From the NCBI GenBank assembly GCA_050875145.1, contig JBNMLH010000001.1, positions 62,001 through 126,000 of the forward strand: a stretch of 64,000 nucleotides of DNA, given 5' to 3'. Of this stretch, positions 43,407 to 54,045 are shown one piece after another (the stretch's first letter is position 1; each line of letters begins with the position of its first letter). A model generated the notes under the pieces. It was not told where the DNA came from, made no database searches, and saw only the letters and a program-made list of their open reading frames with translations. Source of the stretch: CAG-411 sp050875145 (GTDB lineage Bacteria > Bacillota > Clostridia > Lachnospirales > Lachnospiraceae). The position numbers and the translations under genes were made by a program.

Positions 43407-43887
43407 CCTACTTTCACCTCCTAAAGTAAAAGTTCGTACTTCGTATTTGCAGTAAGTTTTCATTTTTCACCAGAAAATTATGCTTTTATACTATTTTTTC
43501 GCCATGCTACTATGCAAAGCATATATGTTCTGATTATTACCACAAAAGCAACTCGTTTACCAAGTACGATTCTTTATTGGATTTTTTTCAAAAAATACAG
43601 GTGTATTTTTCCAAAAAACCAACCACTGAAATAATACACCCATTTTCATTAAATATCTAGCACTTCCAACTTATTTTTGGTTTTTTGTCGAATTTTTAAT
43701 CTTTTCTTATTAATAATGTAATTTTTATATCAAATGTGTAGATATTCCATATAAATTGTGTTATTTTTTTGTCATTTTTCCTATTCAGGCTGGTTTATTT
43801 TACCAAAAAAAACATTTCACAAGGCTTACTTTTGTATTCTTAGAAAGCACCCTTCTCCAACTATACCTTTCCTAATATGGACCTCTC
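43407..43887. other. AT-rich spacer upstream of the atp operon
   Basis: No ORF with a ribosome site on either strand. A TATAAA box is present on the minus strand about 75 bases before atpB, but I find no convincing -35. Nothing else recognisable. Confidence 0.5.
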
Positions 43888-44931
43888 TTATAATGCTTTT
43901 ATATCCTTTATAATACTATTCATTTCATACTCTTTCAGTACCTTTTCCAACTCATCCCTATCCACCTTAAATGCGAAGTCATCTAATGTATATGGAATAG
44001 GAATATCACGCTTCATCTGTGCTAACTTTTGACTTAAAAATACATCTTCTTTTCCTGCTTTCAATTTTTTTAGTGGACTTACCTTAACCCCAATCTCTTT
44101 CCAAAAGTTAGTCAGTTCTTTTTCCTTTTTTGTATCATTTTCACATTCTTCTATTGCCGCATAGATTTCCTCTATAGCCCCATATTCATTGAGTAACGGA
44201 ATCGCAGCAGATTTTACCCCCTTACAACCTGGTATGCCGTCTCCCGGATCTCCCTGAATCGCAAGCAATGGCACAATAAGCTCTGGCAACACGCCTTCCT
44301 CGCCTAACACAATCTGTGGTGTATATTCAAATACATTTGTTGGAATACCCTCGTACACTTCTTTTCCCATATAACTCTTTCCATATTTTTTTTCCAATTC
44401 CTCCCGTTTTTTTCGGTCTACTACCCGCCACATTCTCGTATAATTGCTGACAAGCTGAAAATAGTCATGATCCTTTGTAATAACATATAATTCCTGCTCT
44501 GGGCTTTCAAATCGTTCTACCAATGAAGCCGCAAAATCATCCGCTTCATATCGGTCATCCATCAATACTTTAAAACCAATCCGTTCCAAAATATTTTCCA
44601 TTGCAATATACTGTTCCTTCAACGGTTCTGGTGTCGCTGAACGATTTGCCTTATAAAAATCAGCCCCTAGTTCTGTTCTACGAAATGTATCTCTTGACTT
44701 ATCAAACACAAAAGCAATATAGTCTGGTTTCACTTTTTTATACATAGCAATCATAGTCTTTAACATAGTAAAAATCGCATTTGTATATCTTCCATCAGAC
44801 GTATGTAAAATTTCATCATAATGAGACTTTCTTTTTTCTTCATCCTTCTCAAATAGAATTGTTCTTGGTAAATTACCATAGTAAGAGGTACTAAGCATAG
44901 AAGACCCATCAATAATCATAAACTTTGCCAT
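43888..44931 (-). CDS. Stand-alone 5'-3' exonuclease (PolA N-terminal/FEN type)
   Basis: 347 residues from the ATG at 44931 (AAAGGA upstream). Metal-binding acidic residues appear in MIIDGSSM, FVFDKSRDTFRRTEL, YEADDFAAS and VITKDHDYFQLV. The helix-3-turn-helix is GDPGDGIPGCKGVKSAAIPLL, slightly extended as one segment. It resembles the 5' nuclease domain of DNA polymerase I without the polymerase. Likely removes flaps or RNA primers. Confidence 0.92.
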   Translation of the reverse strand: MAKFMIIDGSSMLSTSYYGNLPRTILFEKDEEKRKSHYDEILHTSDGRYTNAIFTMLKTMIAMYKKVKPDYIAFVFDKSRDTFRRTELGADFYKANRSATPEPLKEQYIAMENILERIGFKVLMDDRYEADDFAASLVERFESPEQELYVITKDHDYFQLVSNYTRMWRVVDRKKREELEKKYGKSYMGKEVYEGIPTNVFEYTPQIVLGEEGVLPELIVPLLAIQGDPGDGIPGCKGVKSAAIPLLNEYGAIEEIYAAIEECENDTKKEKELTNFWKEIGVKVSPLKKLKAGKEDVFLSQKLAQMKRDIPIPYTLDDFAFKVDRDELEKVLKEYEMNSIIKDIKAL

Positions 44932-45229
44932 AGTTTTTCTTTCCTTTCCGTTACTTATCTTTTTAGGCGTTTGCAAAACTCCCAATATCTCAATCTCATT
45001 TATGCAATCGCCAGCTTTTCTTGTATATTATCCCATATTATATCTAAATTGAAAACATTATATGTGCTTTTTTTAAGATTTTAATTCTCTGTAACATATT
45101 TCTACTATTGTTCCGATGAATTATAGCGAATAGTATTTCATAAATAACTTTCAAACACTCACATTGAAAAAAAATGGACTATCTATTACAATTTTAAAGT
45201 ACAACAGCTTAACAATAAAGGAGATTTTC

Positions 45230-45421
45230 ATGGGCAGATATCAAAAAATAGGTGAAATCAAATCTACAAACAAAGATTTAATCGAATATATTGAAAAAAA
45301 TTATATATTAGTTGGAGAATCTGAAGACGAAGGATGCGATACTTTTCATGTTGTGGTAGATACCGCACCCCCAGAGCCTGAACCAGAACCAAGTCGTGGT
45401 TTCTTTTTTCGTCGTAAATAA
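45230..45421 (+). CDS. Small unknown protein with Pro/Glu segment
   Basis: 63 residues from the ATG at 45230 (AAAGGAG six bases upstream); an in-frame ATG at 45164 lacks a site. A helix-rich N-terminal half (IKSTNKDLIEYIEKN) and a beta-like segment with Asp/Glu lead to a PPEPEPEP stretch and an Arg/Phe tail FFFRRK. No signal peptide. I do not recognise it. It lies 121 bases before fabH on the same strand, with a spaced ACACGAAA/TTTCGTGT inverted repeat between. Confidence 0.6.
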   Translation: MGRYQKIGEIKSTNKDLIEYIEKNYILVGESEDEGCDTFHVVVDTAPPEPEPEPSRGFFFRRK

Positions 45422-45542
45422 AAAAACTCTATTTTCTTTCATAACACGAAATTTTTTTTGCAAGTATTTACACTTTTTCGTGTATAAGTAAGTGTGGAAA
45501 CTTGACGTTTCTGGAATGAAAAGGAAATGGTGGTAAAGACAA

Positions 45543-46517
45543 ATGACATCTGAAATATTAGGAACTGGCAGTGCATTGCCTAAAAAAATTGTGACAAATG
45601 ATGATTTAGCAAAGATTGTAGACACAAATGACGAATGGATTTCCGGAAGAACCGGAATTTGTGCCAGACGAATTGCTATCGATGAAACAACAGAAACTAT
45701 GTCTATTGATGCAGCAAAATATGCTCTGGAAGACGCAGCTATTGTCGCTTCACAAATTGATTTAATCATAGTTGCAACATTAACACCAGACGGAAGCATG
45801 CCAAATACTGCTTGTAAAGTACAGGCAGCAATCGGTGCAGTGAATGCTATGTGTTATGAAATCAATGCTGCTTGTTCTGGTTTTATGTATGCCATGCAAA
45901 CTGCACACGCATTCATTTCTTCTGGTTTAATAAAATATGCACTGATTATTGGTGCTGAGACACTTTCTAAGATTATGGACTGGACAGATCGAAGTACCTG
46001 TGTACTTTTTGGCGATGGTGCCGGCGCAGCAGTTCTCGGTCCTTCCAAAGAAGGTATTTTATACATAGAAGGCGGTTCTGATGGAACAAAAGGCTCTGTA
46101 CTTTCCCTTGGTAATGCACCACTTGTAAACCCATATACTTCTCATCCTGCAACCAAACAATATGTGGAAATGGATGGACAGGAAGTATTCAAATTCGCAG
46201 TCCGTAAAATTCCTGCAATTATAACAGGTCTATTAGAAAAAGCTTCACTTACCCTTTCTGATATAAACCTAATTTTACTGCATCAAGCAAATAAGCGGAT
46301 TATCCAGTCTGCTGCCAAGCGTCTAAAAGCGGATGAAGCACTTTTTCCTATTAACTTAGATAAATATGGAAACACCTCCGCTGCCAGCGTTGCTATTTTA
46401 CTTGACGAAGCAAACAAAAACGGCAAACTGAAAAATGGTGATACAATTGTTTTAGCTGGATTTGGCGGTGGTTTGACCTGGGCAGGTATATTGCTCACTT
46501 GGACTAAAAATCGTTAA
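45543..46517 (+). CDS. fabH: 3-oxoacyl-ACP synthase III
   Basis: 324 residues. Catalytic triad: Cys111 in NAACSGF, His247 in LHQANKR, Asn277 in YGNTSAA; C-terminal GFGGGLTWAG. It starts fatty-acid synthesis by condensing acetyl-CoA with malonyl-ACP. No other fab gene is adjacent, so it may be a second copy or a diverged ketosynthase acting on other acyl chains. Confidence 0.95.
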   Translation: MTSEILGTGSALPKKIVTNDDLAKIVDTNDEWISGRTGICARRIAIDETTETMSIDAAKYALEDAAIVASQIDLIIVATLTPDGSMPNTACKVQAAIGAVNAMCYEINAACSGFMYAMQTAHAFISSGLIKYALIIGAETLSKIMDWTDRSTCVLFGDGAGAAVLGPSKEGILYIEGGSDGTKGSVLSLGNAPLVNPYTSHPATKQYVEMDGQEVFKFAVRKIPAIITGLLEKASLTLSDINLILLHQANKRIIQSAAKRLKADEALFPINLDKYGNTSAASVAILLDEANKNGKLKNGDTIVLAGFGGGLTWAGILLTWTKNR

Positions 46518-46573
46518 TGTTTAACGTTTATTTTTCATACTAAATTTTTATCTAAATATTACTTCTATAATCA

Positions 46574-46609
46574 AAGAGAGGTGTCCTTCCTATATAAGAC
46601 ACCTCTCTT
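46574..46609 (+). terminator. Terminator after fabH
   Basis: AAGAGAGGTGTC and GACACCTCTCTT, 12 base pairs, loop of 12; short T run. May serve both strands. Confidence 0.8.
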
Positions 46610-46643
46610 GTATCATTAAACCAAACTATCTACTGTTTCCCAC

Positions 46644-47945
46644 TTATCGAATTGTACAATAACTGGTTCCATTTTTTAACTTTATTTTTTTATAGGTGGC
46701 AAGTTCAGATACCGTTACCAACTGATATCCTTTTTTTACAAGTGCTGGAATAATGCGTTCTGCGGCATTTGCTGTCTGATCATAAACATCATGCATCAAC
46801 ACGATATCCCCATCTTTTACATGTCCTAACACACTTTCTACTGTTTTATCCGCATTTCTTGTCTGCCAGTCTCGCGTATCAATAGACCATAAGATAAGCG
46901 GTGTATGTATTGCACTTTTTACTGTATCATTCAAACTTCCATAAGGTGGTCTGGTCAATGTTGGTGTAACCCCTGTGACTTTTCTTATCAACCGTTCTGT
47001 TTTTGACACCTCTGTCTGAACTTCACTTACTGACAATCTCGCAAGATTTTTATGATTATAGGTATGAGATGCAATTTCATTTCCATATTTTGCGGACGCT
47101 TTCACTATTTTTTGCACATCCTGACTTTTTTCTAAATTACAACCAAGCACAAAAAAAGTTGCTCGTGCATCATATTTTTTTAATTGATTATACACTCGCT
47201 TCGTATATAATACAGATGGTCCATCATCAAAAGTCAATGCTATGATTGGTTTTTTCAAATCGATCACGCGTAGTTTATACGTCGCTTTTGCACCAAATCC
47301 ATCCTTTGCCTTTGCTGTAATTATTACAGTTTTTCCCGCCCCCGCAGACTTTGGAGTTACAATACCATTTTTATTTACAGTCGCATAGTTTATATTGCTA
47401 CTCTTCCAAACTACCTTATGAGAGGTAGCTTTCGCAGGTGTACTAATGACTTTTAATTTAATTCTTTTACCAACAAATACATAATCTTTGTTGGCTGTTA
47501 TTTTGATTTTTTTAACAGGTACAGACCCCTTCAAAAGATAGGTAACTGTTTTGCTCTGCTTCCTTCCATTCCTATGGTACGAAATCTTAGCACTCACCAT
47601 TATCTTCTTCCCTGCTCCTGCCGTCTTTAAACTTACCATTCCTTTTTGTGTAACACTAGCGTATTTACGATTTCCCACAGTCCACTTTATACTGTCATAT
47701 ACGCCACTGATTACTAATCTGTTGTACGACGATTTTCCAGGATATAAACATATTACTTTTTTCTTAAAATGAGCTGTCAAATCCTTTTCCGGACTTTCTG
47801 TAATTGCCCCAGCAGATGCCGCCTTTACCTCTTCAAAGCCTTCATACGCTTCACCAATCCCTTTTCCATTTACGAATAAATTAATCCCAAGCAAAAATAG
47901 CACACAAAAAATGCCCCCTGTCAAAACTAATATCTTTTTCCTCAT
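46644..47945 (-). CDS. Polysaccharide deacetylase with two Ig-like domains
   Basis: 433 residues. N-terminal helix (about 5-25) as signal or anchor; two bacterial Ig-like (BIG2-type) domains (about 60-140 and 145-230); CE4/NodB catalytic domain (about 232-420). CE4 motifs: TFDDGPS with the catalytic Asp and metal Asp, SHTYNH with the two zinc His, RPPYG, DTRDW and LMHD. It probably removes acetyl groups from peptidoglycan GlcNAc or another surface glycan. It is on its own between fabH and glnN. Confidence 0.93.
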   Translation of the reverse strand: MRKKILVLTGGIFCVLFLLGINLFVNGKGIGEAYEGFEEVKAASAGAITESPEKDLTAHFKKKVICLYPGKSSYNRLVISGVYDSIKWTVGNRKYASVTQKGMVSLKTAGAGKKIMVSAKISYHRNGRKQSKTVTYLLKGSVPVKKIKITANKDYVFVGKRIKLKVISTPAKATSHKVVWKSSNINYATVNKNGIVTPKSAGAGKTVIITAKAKDGFGAKATYKLRVIDLKKPIIALTFDDGPSVLYTKRVYNQLKKYDARATFFVLGCNLEKSQDVQKIVKASAKYGNEIASHTYNHKNLARLSVSEVQTEVSKTERLIRKVTGVTPTLTRPPYGSLNDTVKSAIHTPLILWSIDTRDWQTRNADKTVESVLGHVKDGDIVLMHDVYDQTANAAERIIPALVKKGYQLVTVSELATYKKIKLKNGTSYCTIR

Positions 47946-48011
47946 AAATATTCCCCCTCCAATCTTTCTTCAAGCTAGTTAAGTGCTTATACAATTAGTA
48001 TAACAAAGAAC

Positions 48012-48056
48012 AAAAAAGCAGGCAAGCACCCCAAAGGGCAACTTGCCTGCTTTTTT
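48012..48056 (-). terminator. Terminator after glnN
   Basis: Perfect 15-base-pair stem AAAAAAGCAGGCAAG/CTTGCCTGCTTTTTT, loop of 15, T tract on both strands. Confidence 0.92.
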
Positions 48057-48068
48057 ATAAACTATTAA

Positions 48069-50180
48069 TTACACTTCAAATAATAAATCTGCGTAACATG
48101 GTACTGGCCAATATTCTTTTCCAACGATTACTTCCAATTCATCAATTGGAGTTCTAAGTGCATCCATATCAACCTTAACAACATCTTTGAAAAAGTTTGC
48201 CTGAACAGTTCCCTCTTCCTTAGTTGCTGCTTCCGCAATAGAAGCCTCTAATTTAATCTTTGCCTTCTGTGCCTGTGCTAACAAATCAGAAGCTTTCTTT
48301 AATAAATCAGACTGTACATCTACATTTACACCACCACAAGCTGCATTAATTTCATTGATAGATGCAGCAAGGTCTGTTACATAATTGATAACGGCTGGAA
48401 TAAACTTCTTACCTGCCATATCCACCATTGTTTTAGCCTCAATATTGATTGCCTTAGAGTATGACTCATAATCAATCTCTGCACGAGCCTCTAATTCAAC
48501 CTTATCCATAACACCTAATCTACCAAACATCTCAACGGTCTTCTCTGATGTTAATTCTGGAATAGCATCTACCATAGTCTTCATGTTTGGAAGACCTCTC
48601 TTCTCTGCCTCTGCTACCCAACCATCAGAATATCCGTCACCGTTAAAGATAACCTTTTGATGATCTGTTAAAGTCTTTTTAATAATCTCATGTAATGTCT
48701 TTTCTACATCATCTGATTTTTCTAACTGATCTGCAAAATCAGATAATACATCTGCTACGATTGTATTTAAAATCGTATTTGGTCCTGCAACAGATAAAGC
48801 AGATGCAACCATACGGAACTCAAATTTATTTCCTGTAAATGCAAATGGAGATGTTCTATTTCTATCTGTAGCATCTTTCATGAAATCAGGTAATGTACTA
48901 ACACCTGTTACAAGCTTTTCTCCTGAAATACTGCTTGTTGCATCACCATTTTTTATAATCTGATCTACAACATCCTGCAACTGTTCTCCTAAGAAAATAG
49001 AAATAATTGCTGGTGGTGCTTCATTTGCTCCTAATCTATGGTCATTTCCTGGGTTAGATGCAGACAATCGAAGCAATCCTGCATTGTCATCAACTGCACG
49101 GATTACTGCAGCAAGGAACAACTGGAACTGTGTATTTTCATGAGGATTCTTTCCAGGATCTAATAGATTCTCACCCTGATCTGTAACTAATGACCAGTTA
49201 TCATGCTTACCAGAACCATTTACACCAGCAAATGGTTTTTCATGCAATAAGCACTCCATACCATGACGCTTCGCAACCTTCTTCATAATTTCCATAACTA
49301 ACTGGTTATGATCTGTTGCAATATTAGCTGTTGCATAAATTGGTGCTAACTCATGCTGTGCAGGAGCAACTTCATTATGCTGAGTCTTTGCAAGAATACC
49401 AAGTTTCCATAATTCTTCATTTAACTCTTTCATGTATGCTGCAATTTTTTCTTTCAAAGTTCCAAAATAATGATCATCTAATTCCTGTCCCTTTGGAGGC
49501 ATTGCACCAAATAAAGTACGACCAGTGAAGATTAAATCATCTCTCTGCAAATATTTTTCTCTATCAACTAAGAAATATTCCTGTTCTGGTCCTACGGAGC
49601 AACTTACATTCTTTACATCCTCTTTTCCCAAAACATGTAATACACGAACAGCTTGATTACTGATTGCTTCCATAGAACGAAGTAATGGAGTTTTCTTATC
49701 CAAGGCTTCTCCTGTATAAGAACAGAATGCTGTTGGGATACAAAGAATTACACCTGCTGCATCTTCCTTTAAGAATGCTGGTGATGTACAATCCCATGTT
49801 GTATATCCTCTTGCCTCAAATGTGGCACGAATACCACCGTTAGGGAATGAAGAAGCATCTGGCTCACCCTTTACCAATTCCTTACCAGAGAATTCTAACA
49901 TTATTCCACCTTCGCCTGCTGGCTGAATAAAAGAATCATGCTTCTCTGCTGTAATACCTGTCATTGGCTGGAACCAATGTGTATAATGTGTAGCACCTCT
50001 CTCCAATGCCCACTCTTTCATAGCGTGTGCAACTGCATTTGCTACTTCCATGTCCAAGTCCTGTCCCTCAGCCATAATCTTTTTAAGTTTCTTGTAGATT
50101 GGCTTTGGTAAACGTTCTCTCATAACGCTGTCATTAAATACGTCTTTTGCGAATACATTTTCAATTACATTCTGTCCCAT
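48069..50180 (-). CDS. glnN: Type III glutamine synthetase
   Basis: 703 residues from the ATG at 50180 (AAAGGA 12 bases upstream); the frame runs 12 codons further. GSIII hallmarks are present: ATHYTHWFQPMTG, FIQPAGEGG, KTQHNEVAPAQHE, FAGVNGSGKHDNWS, NPGNDHRLGANEAPP and the long C-terminal helical extension. It makes glutamine from glutamate, ammonia and ATP as a dodecamer. This oxygen-independent clade is typical of Bacteroidota and anaerobic Firmicutes. A strong terminator follows. Confidence 0.97.
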   Translation of the reverse strand: MGQNVIENVFAKDVFNDSVMRERLPKPIYKKLKKIMAEGQDLDMEVANAVAHAMKEWALERGATHYTHWFQPMTGITAEKHDSFIQPAGEGGIMLEFSGKELVKGEPDASSFPNGGIRATFEARGYTTWDCTSPAFLKEDAAGVILCIPTAFCSYTGEALDKKTPLLRSMEAISNQAVRVLHVLGKEDVKNVSCSVGPEQEYFLVDREKYLQRDDLIFTGRTLFGAMPPKGQELDDHYFGTLKEKIAAYMKELNEELWKLGILAKTQHNEVAPAQHELAPIYATANIATDHNQLVMEIMKKVAKRHGMECLLHEKPFAGVNGSGKHDNWSLVTDQGENLLDPGKNPHENTQFQLFLAAVIRAVDDNAGLLRLSASNPGNDHRLGANEAPPAIISIFLGEQLQDVVDQIIKNGDATSSISGEKLVTGVSTLPDFMKDATDRNRTSPFAFTGNKFEFRMVASALSVAGPNTILNTIVADVLSDFADQLEKSDDVEKTLHEIIKKTLTDHQKVIFNGDGYSDGWVAEAEKRGLPNMKTMVDAIPELTSEKTVEMFGRLGVMDKVELEARAEIDYESYSKAINIEAKTMVDMAGKKFIPAVINYVTDLAASINEINAACGGVNVDVQSDLLKKASDLLAQAQKAKIKLEASIAEAATKEEGTVQANFFKDVVKVDMDALRTPIDELEVIVGKEYWPVPCYADLLFEV

Positions 50181-50326
50181 ATGATTTCTACATCCTTTCT
50201 TTTTTCGTAACTCCATATTGGAAGTATACGATATCTTTCATTTTGTGTCAAATGACTTTGATGCTTATTCTTTTCTTTAATCGCGAAGTTTTTTCAATAG
50301 ATTTTAATTGGATTATTTCATAACGT

Positions 50327-50361
50327 AAAAAAAGCGTCCTCAAATAAACATTTGAGAACGC
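50327..50361 (-). terminator. Terminator after the MscS gene
   Basis: Minus strand GCGTTCTCAAAT, loop GTTT, ATTTGAGGACGC with one mismatch, then seven T. Confidence 0.88.
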
Positions 50362-50430
50362 CTTTGTTCTTCACGAATTTTTTCATCGGAATAAGCATAC
50401 CATATTTTAAACTAAATTGCAAGCACTTTT

Positions 50431-51387
50431 TTAATTCGATTCTTTTCCTAACATTTTTACATCTACTCTATCGTATGGTATAGAAATATTATTTTCGTCA
50501 AACATAAGTTTTATCTGTTCCTGTAAATCCCACTTTGCTTTCCAATAGTCATCTGTACTAACCCATACACGCATTCCCATTGAAATTGCACTGGAATCAA
50601 AATCATTTACAAATACATCAATACTTTGATCCTGTAGAACTAATGGATATTGGTGTGCTAATTCCAATAACACCTCTTTTACCTGTCGAATATCCGATTC
50701 ATAATCCACGCCAACTAAAATATCAATTCTTCGCATGGTATCATGCGTAATATTCACAATATTGGTATTAGCCAGATTTCCATTTGGTAATACTACTTTT
50801 CGATTGTCTGGCATTAAAAGCGTAGTATAGACAATATCAATATTAACAACTGTACCCTCATTTCCAAGTGCACATATATAGTCACCTACACGAAATGGTT
50901 TTGTATATAATAATAAAATTCCTCCTGCAAAATTTGCAAGACTCCCTTGCAGCGCCAGACCAAGTGCCAGACCAGCCGAACCAAGCATCGCTACAATGGC
51001 ACCTATGCCAAAGTTTAAATAATATGCTACAAGAAAAATCAGTATAACTTGTCCGCCTCCATTTGCTATTGAGCACAAAAAGCGTTTTGTTCCTTCTTCT
51101 ACACCATTTTTTTCTAATGCTTTATTTAAGAACTTCACCAATTTCTTTAAGATAAATTTTCCTACCTGAAAAATTACAATAGCAATAACAATCTTTATTG
51201 CCAATGGCAATAGTACATCTACCGCATATTTCTTTATCCAGTTAAACATACTCTGTACCCAGGTTACCGTATCCTGTACGGATGTTATTTGATCTGCTGA
51301 CGGCGGAGTATCTTCTGGCAACAAATCCACTCCTGTCTTGTCACTAAATGCTATTATCCAGTTTGTCATAGCTAGTTTTACATTCAT
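50431..51387 (-). CDS. mscS: Small-conductance mechanosensitive channel MscS
   Basis: 318 residues. Three membrane helices, with the Gly/Ala pore helix MLGSAGLALGLALQGSLANF (one helix face) and the beta domain PFRVGDYI, PNGNLANTNIVN. It opens under membrane tension to release solutes on osmotic downshock. The start ATG at 51387 has AAAGGAAAC upstream; 36 bases after glgB, so possibly cotranscribed. Confidence 0.95.
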   Translation of the reverse strand: MNVKLAMTNWIIAFSDKTGVDLLPEDTPPSADQITSVQDTVTWVQSMFNWIKKYAVDVLLPLAIKIVIAIVIFQVGKFILKKLVKFLNKALEKNGVEEGTKRFLCSIANGGGQVILIFLVAYYLNFGIGAIVAMLGSAGLALGLALQGSLANFAGGILLLYTKPFRVGDYICALGNEGTVVNIDIVYTTLLMPDNRKVVLPNGNLANTNIVNITHDTMRRIDILVGVDYESDIRQVKEVLLELAHQYPLVLQDQSIDVFVNDFDSSAISMGMRVWVSTDDYWKAKWDLQEQIKLMFDENNISIPYDRVDVKMLGKESN

Positions 51388-51423
51388 GTCTACAGTTTCC
51401 TTTCTATTCTATTTATTTTATTC

Positions 51424-54045
51424 CTATTTATTTTTTTTTGATTTTCCTCTTTTGGAATCCTGTTTTTGTACTTCTTTCTTAGGCGTTTCTGTTTTTATTT
51501 CGATGATATTCGTTTGTTTCTTTAAATCTTCTGCAATAGTATCTATTTTCTTCGTGGATTTTTCTTCCTTTTCTTTTTCGGCATGAACACCTTTGGTCTG
51601 TTCTGACAAAGTTTGTTCAAATACAGCCTTTTTTGCCAATGCCTTTTCCATTTCATTGACAACGACCTTTTCTTCTACCTCCTCTTTCTTTTTTGCCCGC
51701 TTCTCTTCCAGCGCTTTCAGGCTGACTTTTTTTGCCTTCGTTTTCCGTTTTTCCGGTGCAGCCTCCTGTTTTTTGGTTGTTCGTTTCACTTTCTCATCCT
51801 TTACAGAAAGAGGTGTACAACGAAATACTGAAATTCCCAACGGCGGCACTGTTATAGTAATGGACTGCTCCCGTTCATCAAAACTCTCTGACTTTGATTG
51901 TTTCAAACGTGGATTTATATTTCCATCTCCGCCATATTCCCTTCGGTCACTATTAAAAATCTCCTTATATTTTCCTTTAAATGGCACCCCAATCTGAAAT
52001 GCATCATATGTCACCGGTGTAAAATTACATATAACTAAAAGTGTATCTTCCTCTTTTCCATCTTTACGAAGAAATGAAATAATGCTATGTTCTGAATCAA
52101 TACAATTAATCCACTCAAAACCATCCGGTTCCCCATCCATTTGGTATAATGCTGGATTCTCTAAATATAACTGATTTAATGCTTTCGTATACTCCTGCAT
52201 CTTTTTATGCATTTCAAATTCTTCAATCAGATTCCACTGCAAACCTTCTTTTTCATTCCACTCATCAAACTGCCCAAAATCTTGTCCCATAAACAATAGC
52301 TTTTTTCCCTGATGTGTCATAGTATACCCCAATAAGCATCGAAGATTTGCAAACTTTTGCTCATACGTTCCGTACATTTTCTGTATCATGGAACCTTTTC
52401 CATGCGTCACCTCATCATGAGAAAATACAAGCATGAAATTTTCTGTATATTGATAAATCATACCAAAGGTCAAGGCATTATGATCCCCTTTACGGAATAA
52501 TGGGTCAATCTTCATATAGCCAAGCATATCATTCATCCAACCCATATTCCATTTGAAGTCAAAACCAAGTCCATCCTCCTCTACATTTCCGGTAACTTTA
52601 GGCCACGCTGTAGATTCTTCTGCAATCATAAGAACCCCTTTATGCTTTTTGTGCATAAGAGAATTTAGTTTTTTTAGTAACTGTTCTACTTCCAGATTTT
52701 CGTTTCCACCATAAATATTAGGTAACCATTCCCCATCTTTTCTACCGTAATCCAAATATAACATAGACGCAACCGCATCCATCCGCAATCCATCTGCATG
52801 GAATTTCTCTACCCAGAACAATGCATTGGAAATCAAAAAGTTGTTTACCTGTGGTTTTCCAAAATCAAAAATTAATGTTCCCCAATCCGGATGTGCTCCA
52901 CGTCTTGGGTCTGGATTCTCATACAAACAACTTCCATCAAAATTTGCAAGTCCAAATGTATCTCTTGGGAAATGAGCAGGTACCCAGTCTAATATCACGC
53001 CAATACCTTGCTTGTGCATATAATCCACAAAATACATAAAATCTTGCGGTGTTCCATAACGAGCAGTAGCCGCATAATAACCTGTTACCTGATACCCCCA
53101 TGACTCATCCAGTGGATGCTCCATAATTGGCATAAGTTCAATATGGGTATAATGCATCTTTTTGATATATTTAGAAAGCATTGGCGCTAACTCTCGGTAA
53201 TTGTAAAATTCTTCTTCTGAAGCTTCACTTTCCTTTTTCATCCATGAGCCTAGATGTACCTCATATACATTGATAGGTTCTGCAAAAAAATCCTTTTTCT
53301 CCCGATCCTTTAACCATGATTCGTCTTTCCATTGAAATGTATTTAAGTCCGTAACAATGCTGGCAGTATCCGGTCTTACTTCTGCTGCATTTGCATAAGG
53401 GTCTGCTTTTAAAAATGTAATATCTCCACGCAATTTTATTTCGTATTTGTACAAACTGCCTACTTCTACTCCCGGAATAAATAATTCAAAGATACCTGAG
53501 TCAGGCAGTCTTCGCATCTGGTGTATCTTTCCGTTCCACTGATTGAAACTTCCCACTACACTTACTCGAAGCGCATTCGGTGCCCATACCGCAAATGCCA
53601 CACCCGCTATTCCATCTATCTCCATAGGATGTGCCCCTAGCTTCTCATATACTTCATAATGAATCCCATTTAAGAAGCGTGTCTCATCTTCTGCATCTAC
53701 TGTTGGTTCAAACATATAAGGATCAACGATCTCCAGTTTTTCACCTGTTTTGGTTTCCACCACATACCTATATTTAGGAATGCGTTTTCCCTTCAAAAGC
53801 ATAGCAAAAAATCCCGCTTCATCCTCTAAAAACATTTCTGTCTCTTTACCTGTGCGAACATTTTTCACCCAAACCTTTTGTGCATCTGGTAAAAATGCCT
53901 GCACAAGAATTCCTTCTTCCAATACATGTGCACCCAAAAATTCATGAGGATTATCCTCCTCTGAATAAACTACCGCCTCAATTCTTTCCCAATCCATTAA
54001 TTCATAAACCTGATCCTCTAATGTCATATCACTCACACCCTCCAT
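51424..54045 (-). CDS. glgB: 1,4-alpha-glucan branching enzyme with charged C-terminal tail
   Basis: 873 residues (872 or 867 depending on start). An ATG at 54027, 11 bases after GGAGG, competes with the one at 54045. CBM48 (about 25-230 in two parts), then GH13: VYEVHLGSWMKK, region I DWVPAHFPRD, region II GLRMDAVAS, region III MIAEESTAWP, region IV VFSHDEVTHG. It makes alpha-1,6 branches in glycogen. The usual enzyme is about 620-760 residues; here about 130 extra Lys/Glu/Thr residues follow the all-beta C domain, with coiled-coil character and no signal peptide. The function of the tail is unknown. Confidence 0.95.
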   Translation of the reverse strand: MEGVSDMTLEDQVYELMDWERIEAVVYSEEDNPHEFLGAHVLEEGILVQAFLPDAQKVWVKNVRTGKETEMFLEDEAGFFAMLLKGKRIPKYRYVVETKTGEKLEIVDPYMFEPTVDAEDETRFLNGIHYEVYEKLGAHPMEIDGIAGVAFAVWAPNALRVSVVGSFNQWNGKIHQMRRLPDSGIFELFIPGVEVGSLYKYEIKLRGDITFLKADPYANAAEVRPDTASIVTDLNTFQWKDESWLKDREKKDFFAEPINVYEVHLGSWMKKESEASEEEFYNYRELAPMLSKYIKKMHYTHIELMPIMEHPLDESWGYQVTGYYAATARYGTPQDFMYFVDYMHKQGIGVILDWVPAHFPRDTFGLANFDGSCLYENPDPRRGAHPDWGTLIFDFGKPQVNNFLISNALFWVEKFHADGLRMDAVASMLYLDYGRKDGEWLPNIYGGNENLEVEQLLKKLNSLMHKKHKGVLMIAEESTAWPKVTGNVEEDGLGFDFKWNMGWMNDMLGYMKIDPLFRKGDHNALTFGMIYQYTENFMLVFSHDEVTHGKGSMIQKMYGTYEQKFANLRCLLGYTMTHQGKKLLFMGQDFGQFDEWNEKEGLQWNLIEEFEMHKKMQEYTKALNQLYLENPALYQMDGEPDGFEWINCIDSEHSIISFLRKDGKEEDTLLVICNFTPVTYDAFQIGVPFKGKYKEIFNSDRREYGGDGNINPRLKQSKSESFDEREQSITITVPPLGISVFRCTPLSVKDEKVKRTTKKQEAAPEKRKTKAKKVSLKALEEKRAKKKEEVEEKVVVNEMEKALAKKAVFEQTLSEQTKGVHAEKEKEEKSTKKIDTIAEDLKKQTNIIEIKTETPKKEVQKQDSKRGKSKKNK

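Noticed and set aside
44932..45229. tRNA or riboswitch before the small 63-residue gene
   Set aside because: AT-rich sequence with no recognisable fold or conserved core.
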